Below are positions 39,511 to 47,320 of a DNA stretch of 64,000 nt, piece after piece. The stretch comes from Spirochaeta sp. UBA5339 (GTDB lineage: Bacteria; Spirochaetota; Spirochaetia; DSM-2461). The stretch spans positions 192,259-256,258 of the forward strand of contig DHQL01000007.1 in assembly GCA_002408085.1 (NCBI GenBank), written 5' to 3'. Every line of letters starts with the position of its first letter. Within the stretch, counting starts at the first letter, position 1. A program made the position numbers and the translations under genes. The notes beneath the pieces are model-generated. The model made no database searches. It was not told the origin of the DNA and saw only the letters and a list, made by a program, of their open reading frames with translations.

Positions 39511-40827
39511 CTAGATATTATAGACAAGAACCCGGGAGTTCCGGTCCCTGTTGTACTGGGCCCTCTTCTCCTCGGGCAGGTCCTCCACTCCGGCTGTTTC
39601 AAACCCCATATTCAAAAACCAGTCCGAGGTCTGTGTGGTCAGAACAAAGACCCTGCTGTAACCGCTTTTTCCGGCCTCTTCCAGAAGGTAGTCAACGATC
39701 TTACCGCCGATCTTCAGATGGACAAACCTCCTGTCCACCGCAATTCCCGCTATCTCTGCCAGATCTCTGCTGTAGCCGTGAAGGGCACCGCAGCCGTGGA
39801 TCGTACCATCCATGGAGTAGACTACAAAGTCCTCAATCCGGCTTTCCAGATCCTGCCTGGAACGGGGAATCAGGATGCCCTGATCGATAAAGGGCTTCAT
39901 CAGGCTCAGGACCCCGGATATATCCTTCTCCTTCATCTTTCTGATCCGTTCATACTCATTATTATGGATCATGGTGCCGATGCCGAGGTTGGAGAAGATC
40001 TCTTTCAGGACGGCGCCGTCTCTGGTTCCGTCGAGAAGGTGGACACGGTCTACACCCTTTTCACAGGCCGACAGGGCCTGGGCCAGGCGGAGCATGGTTG
40101 GAGTCTCGGGATTGCACTTCAGGAGCTGACCGGCCTGAGAGAGGGAAAGCTTGGATATCCGCCCGTCCTCAGCCAGGTTCATCCCTTCGGGGATGGTGCA
40201 GCTTTTGTCGCATAGAACGGGGTCTGCAGTGATGTAGAAGAGCTTGGAAGCCTTCATCTCAACGGCTATAACCCTGGCCAGTTCATCGGAGGAAATATTG
40301 TAGGGATCTCCCGATGCATTCCAGCCGATGCAGGGAAAGATGGGGATATGTCCCTCTTTCAGAAGAGTCTCGATGGGGTCCTTCATAATCTTATCCACAC
40401 GGCCTGTCTTCCGGTAGTCCACGCCGTCGATGACTCCCAGGGCTCTGGCCCGGACCCAGCTCCCTATAACCGAAGGGATGTCGTAGGCCGAAAGCTGGGT
40501 CATCACCTTGTTGGAGACATCAAAGGCTGCCATCTTGATAAAGTTGATTGCCTCGTCCGAGGAGATCCTGACGCCCCTGCGGCTCTCATAGCCCACATTG
40601 TACTGTTTCAGAATCTCATCGATTCTGTCATGGGCTCCGGGGATAATGACAAAGCGTATGCCGTTCTGGTGGAGGAGGGAGAGATCCCTGACCAGAATGG
40701 GGAAGTAGGGGTGATCGATGATGGAACTGTCTATCTTGATAACAAAGAGAGAGTCCTTGAAGCGCCTGTTGTAGGAGAATACCTCCCTGATCAGATCAAC
40801 GTGTTCTCTCAGTGTGCTCTTGTCCAT
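39511..40827 (-). CDS. argA: N-acetylglutamate synthase ArgA
   Basis: 438 residues: an N-terminal amino-acid-kinase-like domain (to about 290, FVIIPGAHDRIDEIL, ISSDEAINF, DLARVIAVEMKA) and a C-terminal GNAT acetyltransferase domain (IHGCGALHGY, EIAGIAVDRRFVHLKIGGKIVDYL, MGFE). This is the classical ArgA architecture, making N-acetylglutamate from glutamate and acetyl-CoA, and the kinase-like domain usually binds arginine as feedback inhibitor. With argJ at the other end of the window the route has two entry enzymes. GGAG precedes the ATG. Confidence 0.93.
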   Translation of the reverse strand: MDKSTLREHVDLIREVFSYNRRFKDSLFVIKIDSSIIDHPYFPILVRDLSLLHQNGIRFVIIPGAHDRIDEILKQYNVGYESRRGVRISSDEAINFIKMAAFDVSNKVMTQLSAYDIPSVIGSWVRARALGVIDGVDYRKTGRVDKIMKDPIETLLKEGHIPIFPCIGWNASGDPYNISSDELARVIAVEMKASKLFYITADPVLCDKSCTIPEGMNLAEDGRISKLSLSQAGQLLKCNPETPTMLRLAQALSACEKGVDRVHLLDGTRDGAVLKEIFSNLGIGTMIHNNEYERIRKMKEKDISGVLSLMKPFIDQGILIPRSRQDLESRIEDFVVYSMDGTIHGCGALHGYSRDLAEIAGIAVDRRFVHLKIGGKIVDYLLEEAGKSGYSRVFVLTTQTSDWFLNMGFETAGVEDLPEEKRAQYNRDRNSRVLVYNI

Positions 40828-40837
40828 GAATACTCCT

Positions 40838-41419
40838 ATGAAGGAATTATCGGCGGCCCCTGTGGATAATCTGAAGTCCCTTGTCAGCCTTTACTTGCCC
40901 GATTCTGTTTTTACAGGTTATATTGAATCAATTCTGTATGATGAGGAAAGATATATGCCGTCTGAAAAAATGTCTGAAGCCGAAAAATTCTGGAAAGCCA
41001 GGGAAGAAGCATACGGAGGCAGGATTGAGTTTCAAAGCTACGCCGTCCTTCTCGGCGAAGCCGGTTCGGGACATTTCAACGGACGGGGCGGTCTCTGCTT
41101 TGTGATCGGCGGCCGTTTCTACTTTGAGGATTTTGAAAAACAGAATGCCCTGATGGCCCTCTTCGGCCGCAAGGATGCGGACTATGAGAAGACCGAAATA
41201 TCCTTCCCCCTGGAAGATCTCAAGGGCCTGAAGAAGGTTTCGGAGAAGTGGGCCAGAACCTGCGTCAGTGAAAAGATGGAAGAGGAGCATGTGCCCGAAC
41301 TGAAAGGGCTTCCCGCCCTCTTTACCAGGGGATACTGGCTGGTTCAGATTGAGAACCGCCCCTCCCTTGTAATGGAAATCATGGATATCGAAAAGTTCAA
41401 GGTTTTTCTGGCATCCTGA
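40838..41419 (+). CDS. Hypothetical cytosolic protein
   Basis: Not recognised. 193 residues, no signal peptide or membrane segment, mixed alpha/beta, with the segment FNGRGGLCFVIGGRFYFEDFEKQNAL and a C-terminal WLVQIENRPSLVMEIM, read as short blocks. The start is uncertain: ATG 40838 and ATG 40826 both lack an SD sequence and the first overlaps the argA leader. It faces the DUF4340 operon, and a nested inverted repeat separates their stops. Confidence 0.6.
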   Translation: MKELSAAPVDNLKSLVSLYLPDSVFTGYIESILYDEERYMPSEKMSEAEKFWKAREEAYGGRIEFQSYAVLLGEAGSGHFNGRGGLCFVIGGRFYFEDFEKQNALMALFGRKDADYEKTEISFPLEDLKGLKKVSEKWARTCVSEKMEEEHVPELKGLPALFTRGYWLVQIENRPSLVMEIMDIEKFKVFLAS

Positions 41420-41425
41420 TTTCCT

Positions 41426-41508
41426 GCCCCGGCCGTTTCGGTGGCTCCTCCCATAGATAGTCCTGCAGGCCCCGGCGTTTCAGCCGGAGCCGCGTGATCA
41501 GCCGGGGC
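41426..41508. repeat. Nested inverted repeat between convergent genes
   Basis: Outer arms GCCCCGGC (41426-41433) and GCCGGGGC (41501-41508), 7-nt by 7-nt internal loop, inner arms GTGGCTCC (41441-41448) and GGAGCCGC (41486-41493). A direct repeat of GCCCCGGC-GTTTC occurs at 41426 and 41470. No T run follows. Confidence 0.55.
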
Positions 41509-41514
41509 CAAATA

Positions 41515-42882
41515 TCAGCCCTTAAACTCCCTCAGAAAAGAGACCAGCGCCTCTATCTGATATTTACCGATCAGAAACTCCGGTGGAAAGCCGTCGATAC
41601 TGATGGCGTAGAAGTCCCTGTCATAGTTATAGAGCTCGGCGGTGGTCACTCCCGGTGAACCGGCATCCCCCGTATAGCTCAGAGTAAACTCGGGCTCTCC
41701 CTCCATGGCGAAGGTTCCGGGAATCTCCCCCTCGAAGAGAAGGTAGAGAACCTCCTGGTACATCTTCTTGAAGGCCTTGTCGTCAACGGGTTCTCCCTGA
41801 TATGTAAACTCTCCCGTCTCCTCGTCAAGCCAGTTTATTGTACCGGTCCACTCCTCGCCCAGGTAGCTTATCTTCAGCTCTGAAACCTGGTCGATGCCCA
41901 CAAGACGGACAAAGCGGTCTGCCATATCCACGGGGCGTACATCCATTATGGAAGCTGCCGCAGCGGGGAGGGTTACCAGCTCATCCAGACCGCTGATCCG
42001 GCAGTAGACCTCCTGACCGTTTTCGGTTTTGCCACCGAAACTGATGGTCAGCTCTCTGCCGGCGCTGTCCTGAAGGTAGAGGTCCCTGGCCTGATCAAGA
42101 CCCGTATCCGTACCCTCAGGTACAAAGCTGACAATGCTGTAGCTCCCCGCCAGAGCCTCAAGACTGTCCGAGTACTTCTGTGCGCTTACAGCAACGGGAC
42201 GCCTGAAGGGTTTGATCATTACATGGGTGCTGAGGGTGCTGGACAGGGCTTCATAGGGAAAGTAGGGGACGATATCGATTATTCGCTCTCCCCCGATTGT
42301 CAGGCGGGTCAGGTTCTGAAAGTCCACTCCCGGAAGGGTTCTGTCTCTTAAGAGGTCAGCTGAGTTGAACAGACCCGAAACGGCGTAAGAGGGCAGAAGA
42401 TAGACCGCCGGGTCTCCCTCTTTCATGGCATAGAAACCGTTTCCCGTGGGAGTGCTGTTTCCCACAGTCACCACAGCAGGGGACCCCTCATTCAGATTCA
42501 GGGTCAGCCGGGCACTGCCGCCGTCGGCAAGGCCGTAATCCCCGGGACTCTCAATGGACTCTTCAATCTTTTCAAAGCTTTTCAGGTTGCAAAGAACATA
42601 GGCCATGGACGCCGCTGACTGGCGGTTGAGGCGGACTGCCGGCTCATCCTTCAGGAGATATCCCTCCTCTGTTCTGACAAGGGTGAATCCGCCCAGGCTG
42701 TTTTCAACACCCATAGACTCCACTTCCTCCTCGGCGAAGTCGGTGAGGGTAAAGACCTCCCGTGCCTCGGCGGGATCTGAAAGGGCCGGAGCCTCATCCT
42801 CTCCCCGGGAGATCAAAAGGTATCCCGCCCCCAGGAGAGTGAGGGCTCCCAGGGCAATCAAAAGCTGTTTTTTCTTTTTCAA
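41515..42882 (-). CDS. DUF4340 protein of a Gld-type ABC operon
   Basis: 455 residues with an N-terminal membrane anchor (about 6-24) and a long extracytoplasmic DUF4340 region of repeated beta domains. DUF4340 proteins are often encoded last in GldF/GldG-type ABC operons, as here, where it overlaps the GldG-like gene by 4 nt. Function is unknown; it probably joins the extracytoplasmic face of the transporter. Confidence 0.87.
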   Translation of the reverse strand: MKKKKQLLIALGALTLLGAGYLLISRGEDEAPALSDPAEAREVFTLTDFAEEEVESMGVENSLGGFTLVRTEEGYLLKDEPAVRLNRQSAASMAYVLCNLKSFEKIEESIESPGDYGLADGGSARLTLNLNEGSPAVVTVGNSTPTGNGFYAMKEGDPAVYLLPSYAVSGLFNSADLLRDRTLPGVDFQNLTRLTIGGERIIDIVPYFPYEALSSTLSTHVMIKPFRRPVAVSAQKYSDSLEALAGSYSIVSFVPEGTDTGLDQARDLYLQDSAGRELTISFGGKTENGQEVYCRISGLDELVTLPAAAASIMDVRPVDMADRFVRLVGIDQVSELKISYLGEEWTGTINWLDEETGEFTYQGEPVDDKAFKKMYQEVLYLLFEGEIPGTFAMEGEPEFTLSYTGDAGSPGVTTAELYNYDRDFYAISIDGFPPEFLIGKYQIEALVSFLREFKG

Positions 42883-44330
42883 AGGTTCTTCCTCCTGTAG
42901 AGGACCACCGCCGCAGAGATAATAATAATCAGAGGAATCAAGATGACGCAGATTCCCCCATAGATCCAGGCCTGCAGGGCATTAAGACGCATGGGCAGGC
43001 GGAAGAGGCTCTTGCTTGGAATATTGATGGACTCCTCCTGATCGCTCAGCCAGTTCAGGCTGTTCAGGAAGAACTCGATGTTCGCCTTGATCTGTCCGAT
43101 ACCGGGCAGAGAGGCAAGTGACTTACCGCTGGCCAGAACGATGATTCTGGCACCCTCTTCGGCGCCGGTGTCCCTGCTGGTTTCGGCAATGGATGCGGCA
43201 ACGGGGATGGGACCGGGAATATCCGATGAGGTTCTGAACTCGGAGGTGTTGTTCAGATCAGACCTGAGCCAGCTGCTGTCTGATGAGCTCAGGATCGGGG
43301 TGAACTTCAGGTTCCGCTTTTTAATCTCCGTCTCCCGGATTCCCATGGAGGTGAAGACAAAGGTGTCCAGACTGTTCTCTCTGAGGGTGTCGGTAATAAC
43401 ATTGTCTTCGGCCAGAGCGGGAGAGAAGAAGAGGGGATTGTTTGACATACCCGGCAGGAGGCGGTTTGTGTCCTTCTCCATAACAAAACCCTGTTCAATA
43501 ACCAGGTTGTACTTCTCCAGAAGGGAATCGAAGTTCGGGGTGGAGGAACCGGTCATATCAAGGGACAGAAAGAGGGCTCCTCCCGACTGAAGGTAGCTGT
43601 CCACGGCAGCCGCTTCGTTCACAGTCAGGTCGCGTTCAGGTGAGAGGATGATCAGGACATCGGCATCTGAAGGAACGGCGCCCTCCCGCAGGAGGTTGAG
43701 GGTCTCGGTTCCGAAGTTGGCCTTCTGTACCACCTCTTCAAGCCCTAGGTCCCGGAGGCTGTACTCGTTGTGTCCCTCAAGAACATAGACCTTCGGTTCC
43801 CGTCCTGTGGTTACATAGGAGATGGCCGAGGTCACCCTCTGTTCCACTGTCATACCAAGGAGCTGGGGTTGTCCCTGCTGGCTGTAGCTGATGCTGTAGA
43901 GATCAAGGCGGGCGATGACCCGGGAGTACTCTCCCGAGGCCACAATAACGCTTCCTGCGGCTACGGTCTGACCCTCTTCGGTGAAGGCGGAAATCAGACC
44001 GGGGTTCCTGTCGGGATCGATAATTTTCAGGCTGACCCTGGAAGATGCCGAGTCATAGCGCTGGAGCACCTCAAGGATGTCCTTCGGCTCCTGTCCCGGT
44101 TTGGAGAGGAGGTAGATCTGCACGTCCCGGTCCAGATTCTTCACCATACTGACGGTGGTATCGGTCAGGGAGAAGAGTTTCCGCCGGGTCATATCCCACT
44201 GGGCGGGAATGTTCTGGAAGAGAAGATTGAAGATAATCAGCGCGGCCAGAACCGCAATATTTGTCAGGGCCGCCACACTGGCGTGACGGGCTTTAAAGTT
44301 CAGTTTCAGTTTCATCTTTTTCAGCTCCAT
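42879..44330 (-). CDS. GldG-like ABC transporter auxiliary protein
   Basis: 483 residues with one helix near 20-40, a large extracytoplasmic GldG/ABC_transp_aux domain (FQNIPAQWDMTRRKLFSLTDTTV, LDRDVQIYLL, VYVLEGHNEYSL, ADVLIILSPERDLT) and a C-terminal helix near 455-478. In Flavobacterium GldA/F/G are needed for gliding, whereas spirochaetes carry related operons of unknown substrate. It overlaps the permease gene by 10 nt. Confidence 0.88.
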   Translation of the reverse strand: MELKKMKLKLNFKARHASVAALTNIAVLAALIIFNLLFQNIPAQWDMTRRKLFSLTDTTVSMVKNLDRDVQIYLLSKPGQEPKDILEVLQRYDSASSRVSLKIIDPDRNPGLISAFTEEGQTVAAGSVIVASGEYSRVIARLDLYSISYSQQGQPQLLGMTVEQRVTSAISYVTTGREPKVYVLEGHNEYSLRDLGLEEVVQKANFGTETLNLLREGAVPSDADVLIILSPERDLTVNEAAAVDSYLQSGGALFLSLDMTGSSTPNFDSLLEKYNLVIEQGFVMEKDTNRLLPGMSNNPLFFSPALAEDNVITDTLRENSLDTFVFTSMGIRETEIKKRNLKFTPILSSSDSSWLRSDLNNTSEFRTSSDIPGPIPVAASIAETSRDTGAEEGARIIVLASGKSLASLPGIGQIKANIEFFLNSLNWLSDQEESINIPSKSLFRLPMRLNALQAWIYGGICVILIPLIIIISAAVVLYRRKNL

Positions 44331-45184
44331 CTCTGTTTTTCAATTCTCTGGGTTGTCAGAAAGAGGAAGAATCCCGAGAAGCTCAGATAGTAGATTACCG
44401 CATCCAGTTTCAGGATACCCAGAGGGAAGTTGGAGAAGCGCTTTGTCAGAGAGAACCAGGAGAGAGTCTTTCCGATCAGATTGATATATAGGTCCTGGTT
44501 TATAAGGTAGACCGCTCCGATAATGATCAGGCCGAAGACGACCGGGATGGCAGCAGCCAGGGGTGTCTTTGTGGCGTTGTACATCCAGAGGGCCGCCAGG
44601 GCCGTCAGAATCAGGGCGAAGACTACTCCCGAAAGGGGGGTGACGGGCATAACACTTCCGATAAAGTCAATGATCCAGGTGATGATCAGCACACAGAAGG
44701 TGAGGATTGCCGCTCCCGCCTGGCTGTCGGTGAGGCTGGAGATATAGACTCCTATGGAGATAAAGGAGGCTCCCAGAAAGAAAAAACCAATATAGGTTCC
44801 GATAATCTGCGCCGTATCCAGCCGGGCATGAAAGGAGAGGAACAGGGGGTAGAGACCGGTGATGATCAGGGTCAGCAGAAAGAGAGACGCCGCCGCAAGA
44901 AACTTTCCTGCAACGATTCCCGCTGTACTCTGGGGGGCTGTCATCAGAAGCTGATCTGTCTTGAGCTTCGACTCTTCGCTGTAGGTCTTCATTGTCAGAA
45001 GGGGAACAACCAGCAGGAATATCATAATCAGTCCTCCCAGAAAGGAGGGGTAGTCGGAATTCATTCCGAAGATATTGCCCATGGTGAAGAGTATCCCCGA
45101 TATAAGAAGGAATACACCCATAAAGATATATCCGATGGATGTGGTGAAATAGGTCAGAAGTTCTTTTTTCAGTACTGCAAGCAT
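44321..45184 (-). CDS. GldF-like ABC permease
   Basis: 287-residue ABC-2 type permease with six helices, opening MLAVLKKELLTYFTTSIGYIFMGVFLL in family fashion, with the MKTYSEESKLKTDQLLMTAP conserved stretch, read as short blocks. It shares one base with the ATPase stop codon and forms the membrane channel of the Gld-type exporter. Confidence 0.9.
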   Translation of the reverse strand: MLAVLKKELLTYFTTSIGYIFMGVFLLISGILFTMGNIFGMNSDYPSFLGGLIMIFLLVVPLLTMKTYSEESKLKTDQLLMTAPQSTAGIVAGKFLAAASLFLLTLIITGLYPLFLSFHARLDTAQIIGTYIGFFFLGASFISIGVYISSLTDSQAGAAILTFCVLIITWIIDFIGSVMPVTPLSGVVFALILTALAALWMYNATKTPLAAAIPVVFGLIIIGAVYLINQDLYINLIGKTLSWFSLTKRFSNFPLGILKLDAVIYYLSFSGFFLFLTTQRIEKQRWS

Positions 45185-46131
45185 CAGTTGGCTCCCCCTT
45201 CAACGGTGGTCAGGTTCAGGAATATCTCTTCCAGAGACATATCCATGGGCCGCATCTGGAGTATGGGGCACTTCTTTTTGGCCAGAGCGTAGAAGACGTC
45301 CTCCCGAATATCCGCATCCTTTCCGGCCTCCACGAGAACAGACATGACACCCTCTTCCCGTGCGCTCTGGACGGTAACGTCCTTCAGCACATCAAGGGTG
45401 TCCAGGGCCTTTCTGATCTTCTCTTCATCCCCTTTTACCTGGAGGTGGAGCTTGTGCATTCCCGCCAGATTCTCCGCCAGATTCTCCGGGGTGTCGGATG
45501 CCACAATCTCACCCTTGTTGATAATCAGTACCCTGTCGCAGACTGCCGATATCTCGGGAAGAATATGGGAGCTGAGGATAATGGTGTGGTCATCGCTGAG
45601 GTCCTTTATCAGGTTCCGGATCTCAATAATCTGCTTTGGATCGAGACCTACTGTAGGCTCGTCAAGAATCAGAAGCTGTGGATTTCCGAGCAGGGCCTGG
45701 GCCATGCCAACCCGCTGTCTGTAGCCCTTGGAGAGGTTCTTTATCAGGCGTCCCCGTACATCGGTGATCTTAACCAGGTCGGTAATCCTGTCTATATCGC
45801 CCTTCAGATCTGCGGGTTTTATCTTCTTCAGCTGACCAGCAAACTTCAGATATTCCTTTACCGTCATATCCATATAGAGAGGAGGATGCTCCGGGAGATA
45901 GCCGATTTTGCCTCTTGTCTTTTCCGGGTCATCCAGAATGTCTTCGCCGTCTACCAGAATTTTTCCGTCGGTGGGAGCAAAGTATCCGGAAATCATATTC
46001 ATGGTTGTCGATTTTCCGGCACCGTTGGGGCCGAGAAAGCCGATGATTTCACCTTTGGCTATTTCAAAGTTAATCTTGTTGACAGCGGTATGTTTTCCGT
46101 ACCGCTTTGTTAAATCAATAGCTTTGATCAA
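45184..46131 (-). CDS. GldA-like ABC ATPase
   Basis: 315-residue exporter ATPase: Walker A GPNGAGKST (about 35-43), signature LSKGYRQRVG, Walker B LLILDEPTVGLDP and the SSHILPE switch. The C-terminal 90 residues form the extra domain common in Gld/ABC-2 ATPases. The start is TTG with GGAGG 5 nt upstream. First gene of a four-gene operon. Confidence 0.92.
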   Translation of the reverse strand: MIKAIDLTKRYGKHTAVNKINFEIAKGEIIGFLGPNGAGKSTTMNMISGYFAPTDGKILVDGEDILDDPEKTRGKIGYLPEHPPLYMDMTVKEYLKFAGQLKKIKPADLKGDIDRITDLVKITDVRGRLIKNLSKGYRQRVGMAQALLGNPQLLILDEPTVGLDPKQIIEIRNLIKDLSDDHTIILSSHILPEISAVCDRVLIINKGEIVASDTPENLAENLAGMHKLHLQVKGDEEKIRKALDTLDVLKDVTVQSAREEGVMSVLVEAGKDADIREDVFYALAKKKCPILQMRPMDMSLEEIFLNLTTVEGGAN

Positions 46132-46167
46132 GTTATCCTCCTTAGGTGGATTTTATCTTATTTTATG

Positions 46168-46211
46168 GGGGTCCGCAGGCAGGGTCTGTAACTGATGAAC
46201 CTACGGGTCCC
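46168..46211 (-). promoter_or_regulatory. 5'-terminal leader hairpin of the Gld-type operon
   Basis: Arms at 46200-46211 and 46168-46179 pair over 11 of 12 positions (two G-U). The stem starts at or next to the predicted transcription start, so it would cap the 5' end of the mRNA. Confidence 0.4.
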
Positions 46212-46214
46212 GGA

Positions 46215-46243
46215 ATTGTAACACCACAATGGCTTACACGCAA
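46215..46243 (-). promoter_or_regulatory. Promoter of the Gld-type operon
   Basis: Minus-strand TTGCGT (46238-46243), 17-nt spacer, TACAAT (46215-46220). Confidence 0.5.
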
Positions 46244-46297
46244 GGAAAGTCCATTTCAGCCGCTGATTTTCACTTTTATGAGAAATTAATAAATTTA

Positions 46298-46326
46298 TTG
46301 AGGGATACGGATTTCAATATTAAAAT
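46298..46326 (+). promoter_or_regulatory. Promoter of the 46.4-kb tetR gene
   Basis: TTGAGG (46298-46303), 17-nt spacer, TAAAAT (46321-46326); about 28 nt of leader with an SD-like AGGGGAAG remain before the ATG. Confidence 0.5.
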
Positions 46327-46360
46327 GAACACTAATCCATAGGAAAAGGGGAAGCATTAT

Positions 46361-46978
46361 ATGAGTCAGTCTATGGAAGTCCGTATTCTGGAAGGCGCCA
46401 GCACACTGTTCTATCGTTTCGGATTCAACCGGGTCAGGTTTTCGGAGATAGCCAGAGAGGTGGGGATCACAACAAGAACTATCTACAACTACTTTCCGAA
46501 CAAGATTTCTCTTTCAAAGGCCGTCTCGGAGTATACAATCCGGCAGGTAATGACAAGACTGAAGGATCTTCTTCTGGAGGATCTGAGTTACGCGGAGATG
46601 ACGGTCCGCATGCTGGGGGAAATCCATAGGGAGTTGAGCGTCCGTCTGCCCGCCTATCAGAAGGATGCAGGCCATACAGGCCCACCGGATCTTCTTTCTG
46701 TGGATCCCGAGATCGCCGATTTTGTAAAATCCATGTTTATCAGGGCCGTTGAGGAGGGTCTCTACGACAGATCTGTTCCCGAGGAGATAATGATGCAGGT
46801 CATGCTGGCTCAGGTCAACTTCTGCTTCCCTTCGGAGGGAGGAGAGAAGAGGGTCAGTGAAGAGTACTTTATTGATTCCATGCTCTTTATTATCCGGTCC
46901 TGTCTGACCGAAAGGGGCAGAAGGGAGTTTGCCCCCTGGCTGCAGCCGGAAAGGGAGCTGGAGAAAGCCCTTTCCTGA
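46361..46978 (+). CDS. TetR-family regulator
   Basis: 205-residue TetR protein; the HTH spans about 26-50 (FSEIAREVGITTRTIYNYFPNK) and the helical ligand domain follows. It is divergent from the Gld-type ABC operon across a 229-bp gap, so that operon is the likely target. A two-way terminator follows. Confidence 0.92.
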   Translation: MSQSMEVRILEGASTLFYRFGFNRVRFSEIAREVGITTRTIYNYFPNKISLSKAVSEYTIRQVMTRLKDLLLEDLSYAEMTVRMLGEIHRELSVRLPAYQKDAGHTGPPDLLSVDPEIADFVKSMFIRAVEEGLYDRSVPEEIMMQVMLAQVNFCFPSEGGEKRVSEEYFIDSMLFIIRSCLTERGRREFAPWLQPERELEKALS

Positions 46979-47000
46979 ACACTGTCCGGGCCGGGACCCA

Positions 47001-47040
47001 AAAAAAGGGGCATAATCAGAGACATGCCCCTTTTCTATTT
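47001..47040. terminator. Bidirectional intrinsic terminator
   Basis: AAGGGGCAT (47005-47013) and ATGCCCCTT (47024-47032) pair around a 10-nt loop. The + strand has TTTTCTATTT after the stem, the minus strand a run of seven T. It separates the tetR gene from the RND operon. Confidence 0.85.
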
Positions 47041-47047
47041 AATCATT

Positions 47048-47320
47048 CTACATAATGAAGATCTTAAGACCCTCTGCAGGGAACTTTTTCTTTGTATCCT
47101 GAACTCCCTTCTCAAGGAGTTCAGCCTCTTCCGCATTGCAGTAGATGATCAGGACCACATTCTCTTCGGGCCAGATATGGTCCCCCATCTTGGGGTCGCT
47201 GTTTCCGACGCCGTGGGCCCCGGGGATCTTTGTGTATCTCCGGGCCACCCCATACCTGGCGAAGTTTTCAAACAGGTCTGTCTCGATGGACTGATTGACT
47301 ATGATCTCAACTCTTTTCAT
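47048..47320 (-). CDS. PII-like (PG0662-type) protein of the efflux operon
   Basis: 90-residue small protein with a PII/ferredoxin-like fold pattern: MKRVEIIVNQSIETDL, KIPGAHGVGNSDPKMGDHIWPEENVVLIIYC, read as short blocks. It resembles the PG0662-type PII-like family often encoded after RND transporters. PII-like proteins sense small ligands, so it may tune pump activity. ATG 47320 overlaps the RND stop as ATGA; GGAGGAG is 5 nt upstream. Confidence 0.78.
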   Translation of the reverse strand: MKRVEIIVNQSIETDLFENFARYGVARRYTKIPGAHGVGNSDPKMGDHIWPEENVVLIIYCNAEEAELLEKGVQDTKKKFPAEGLKIFIM

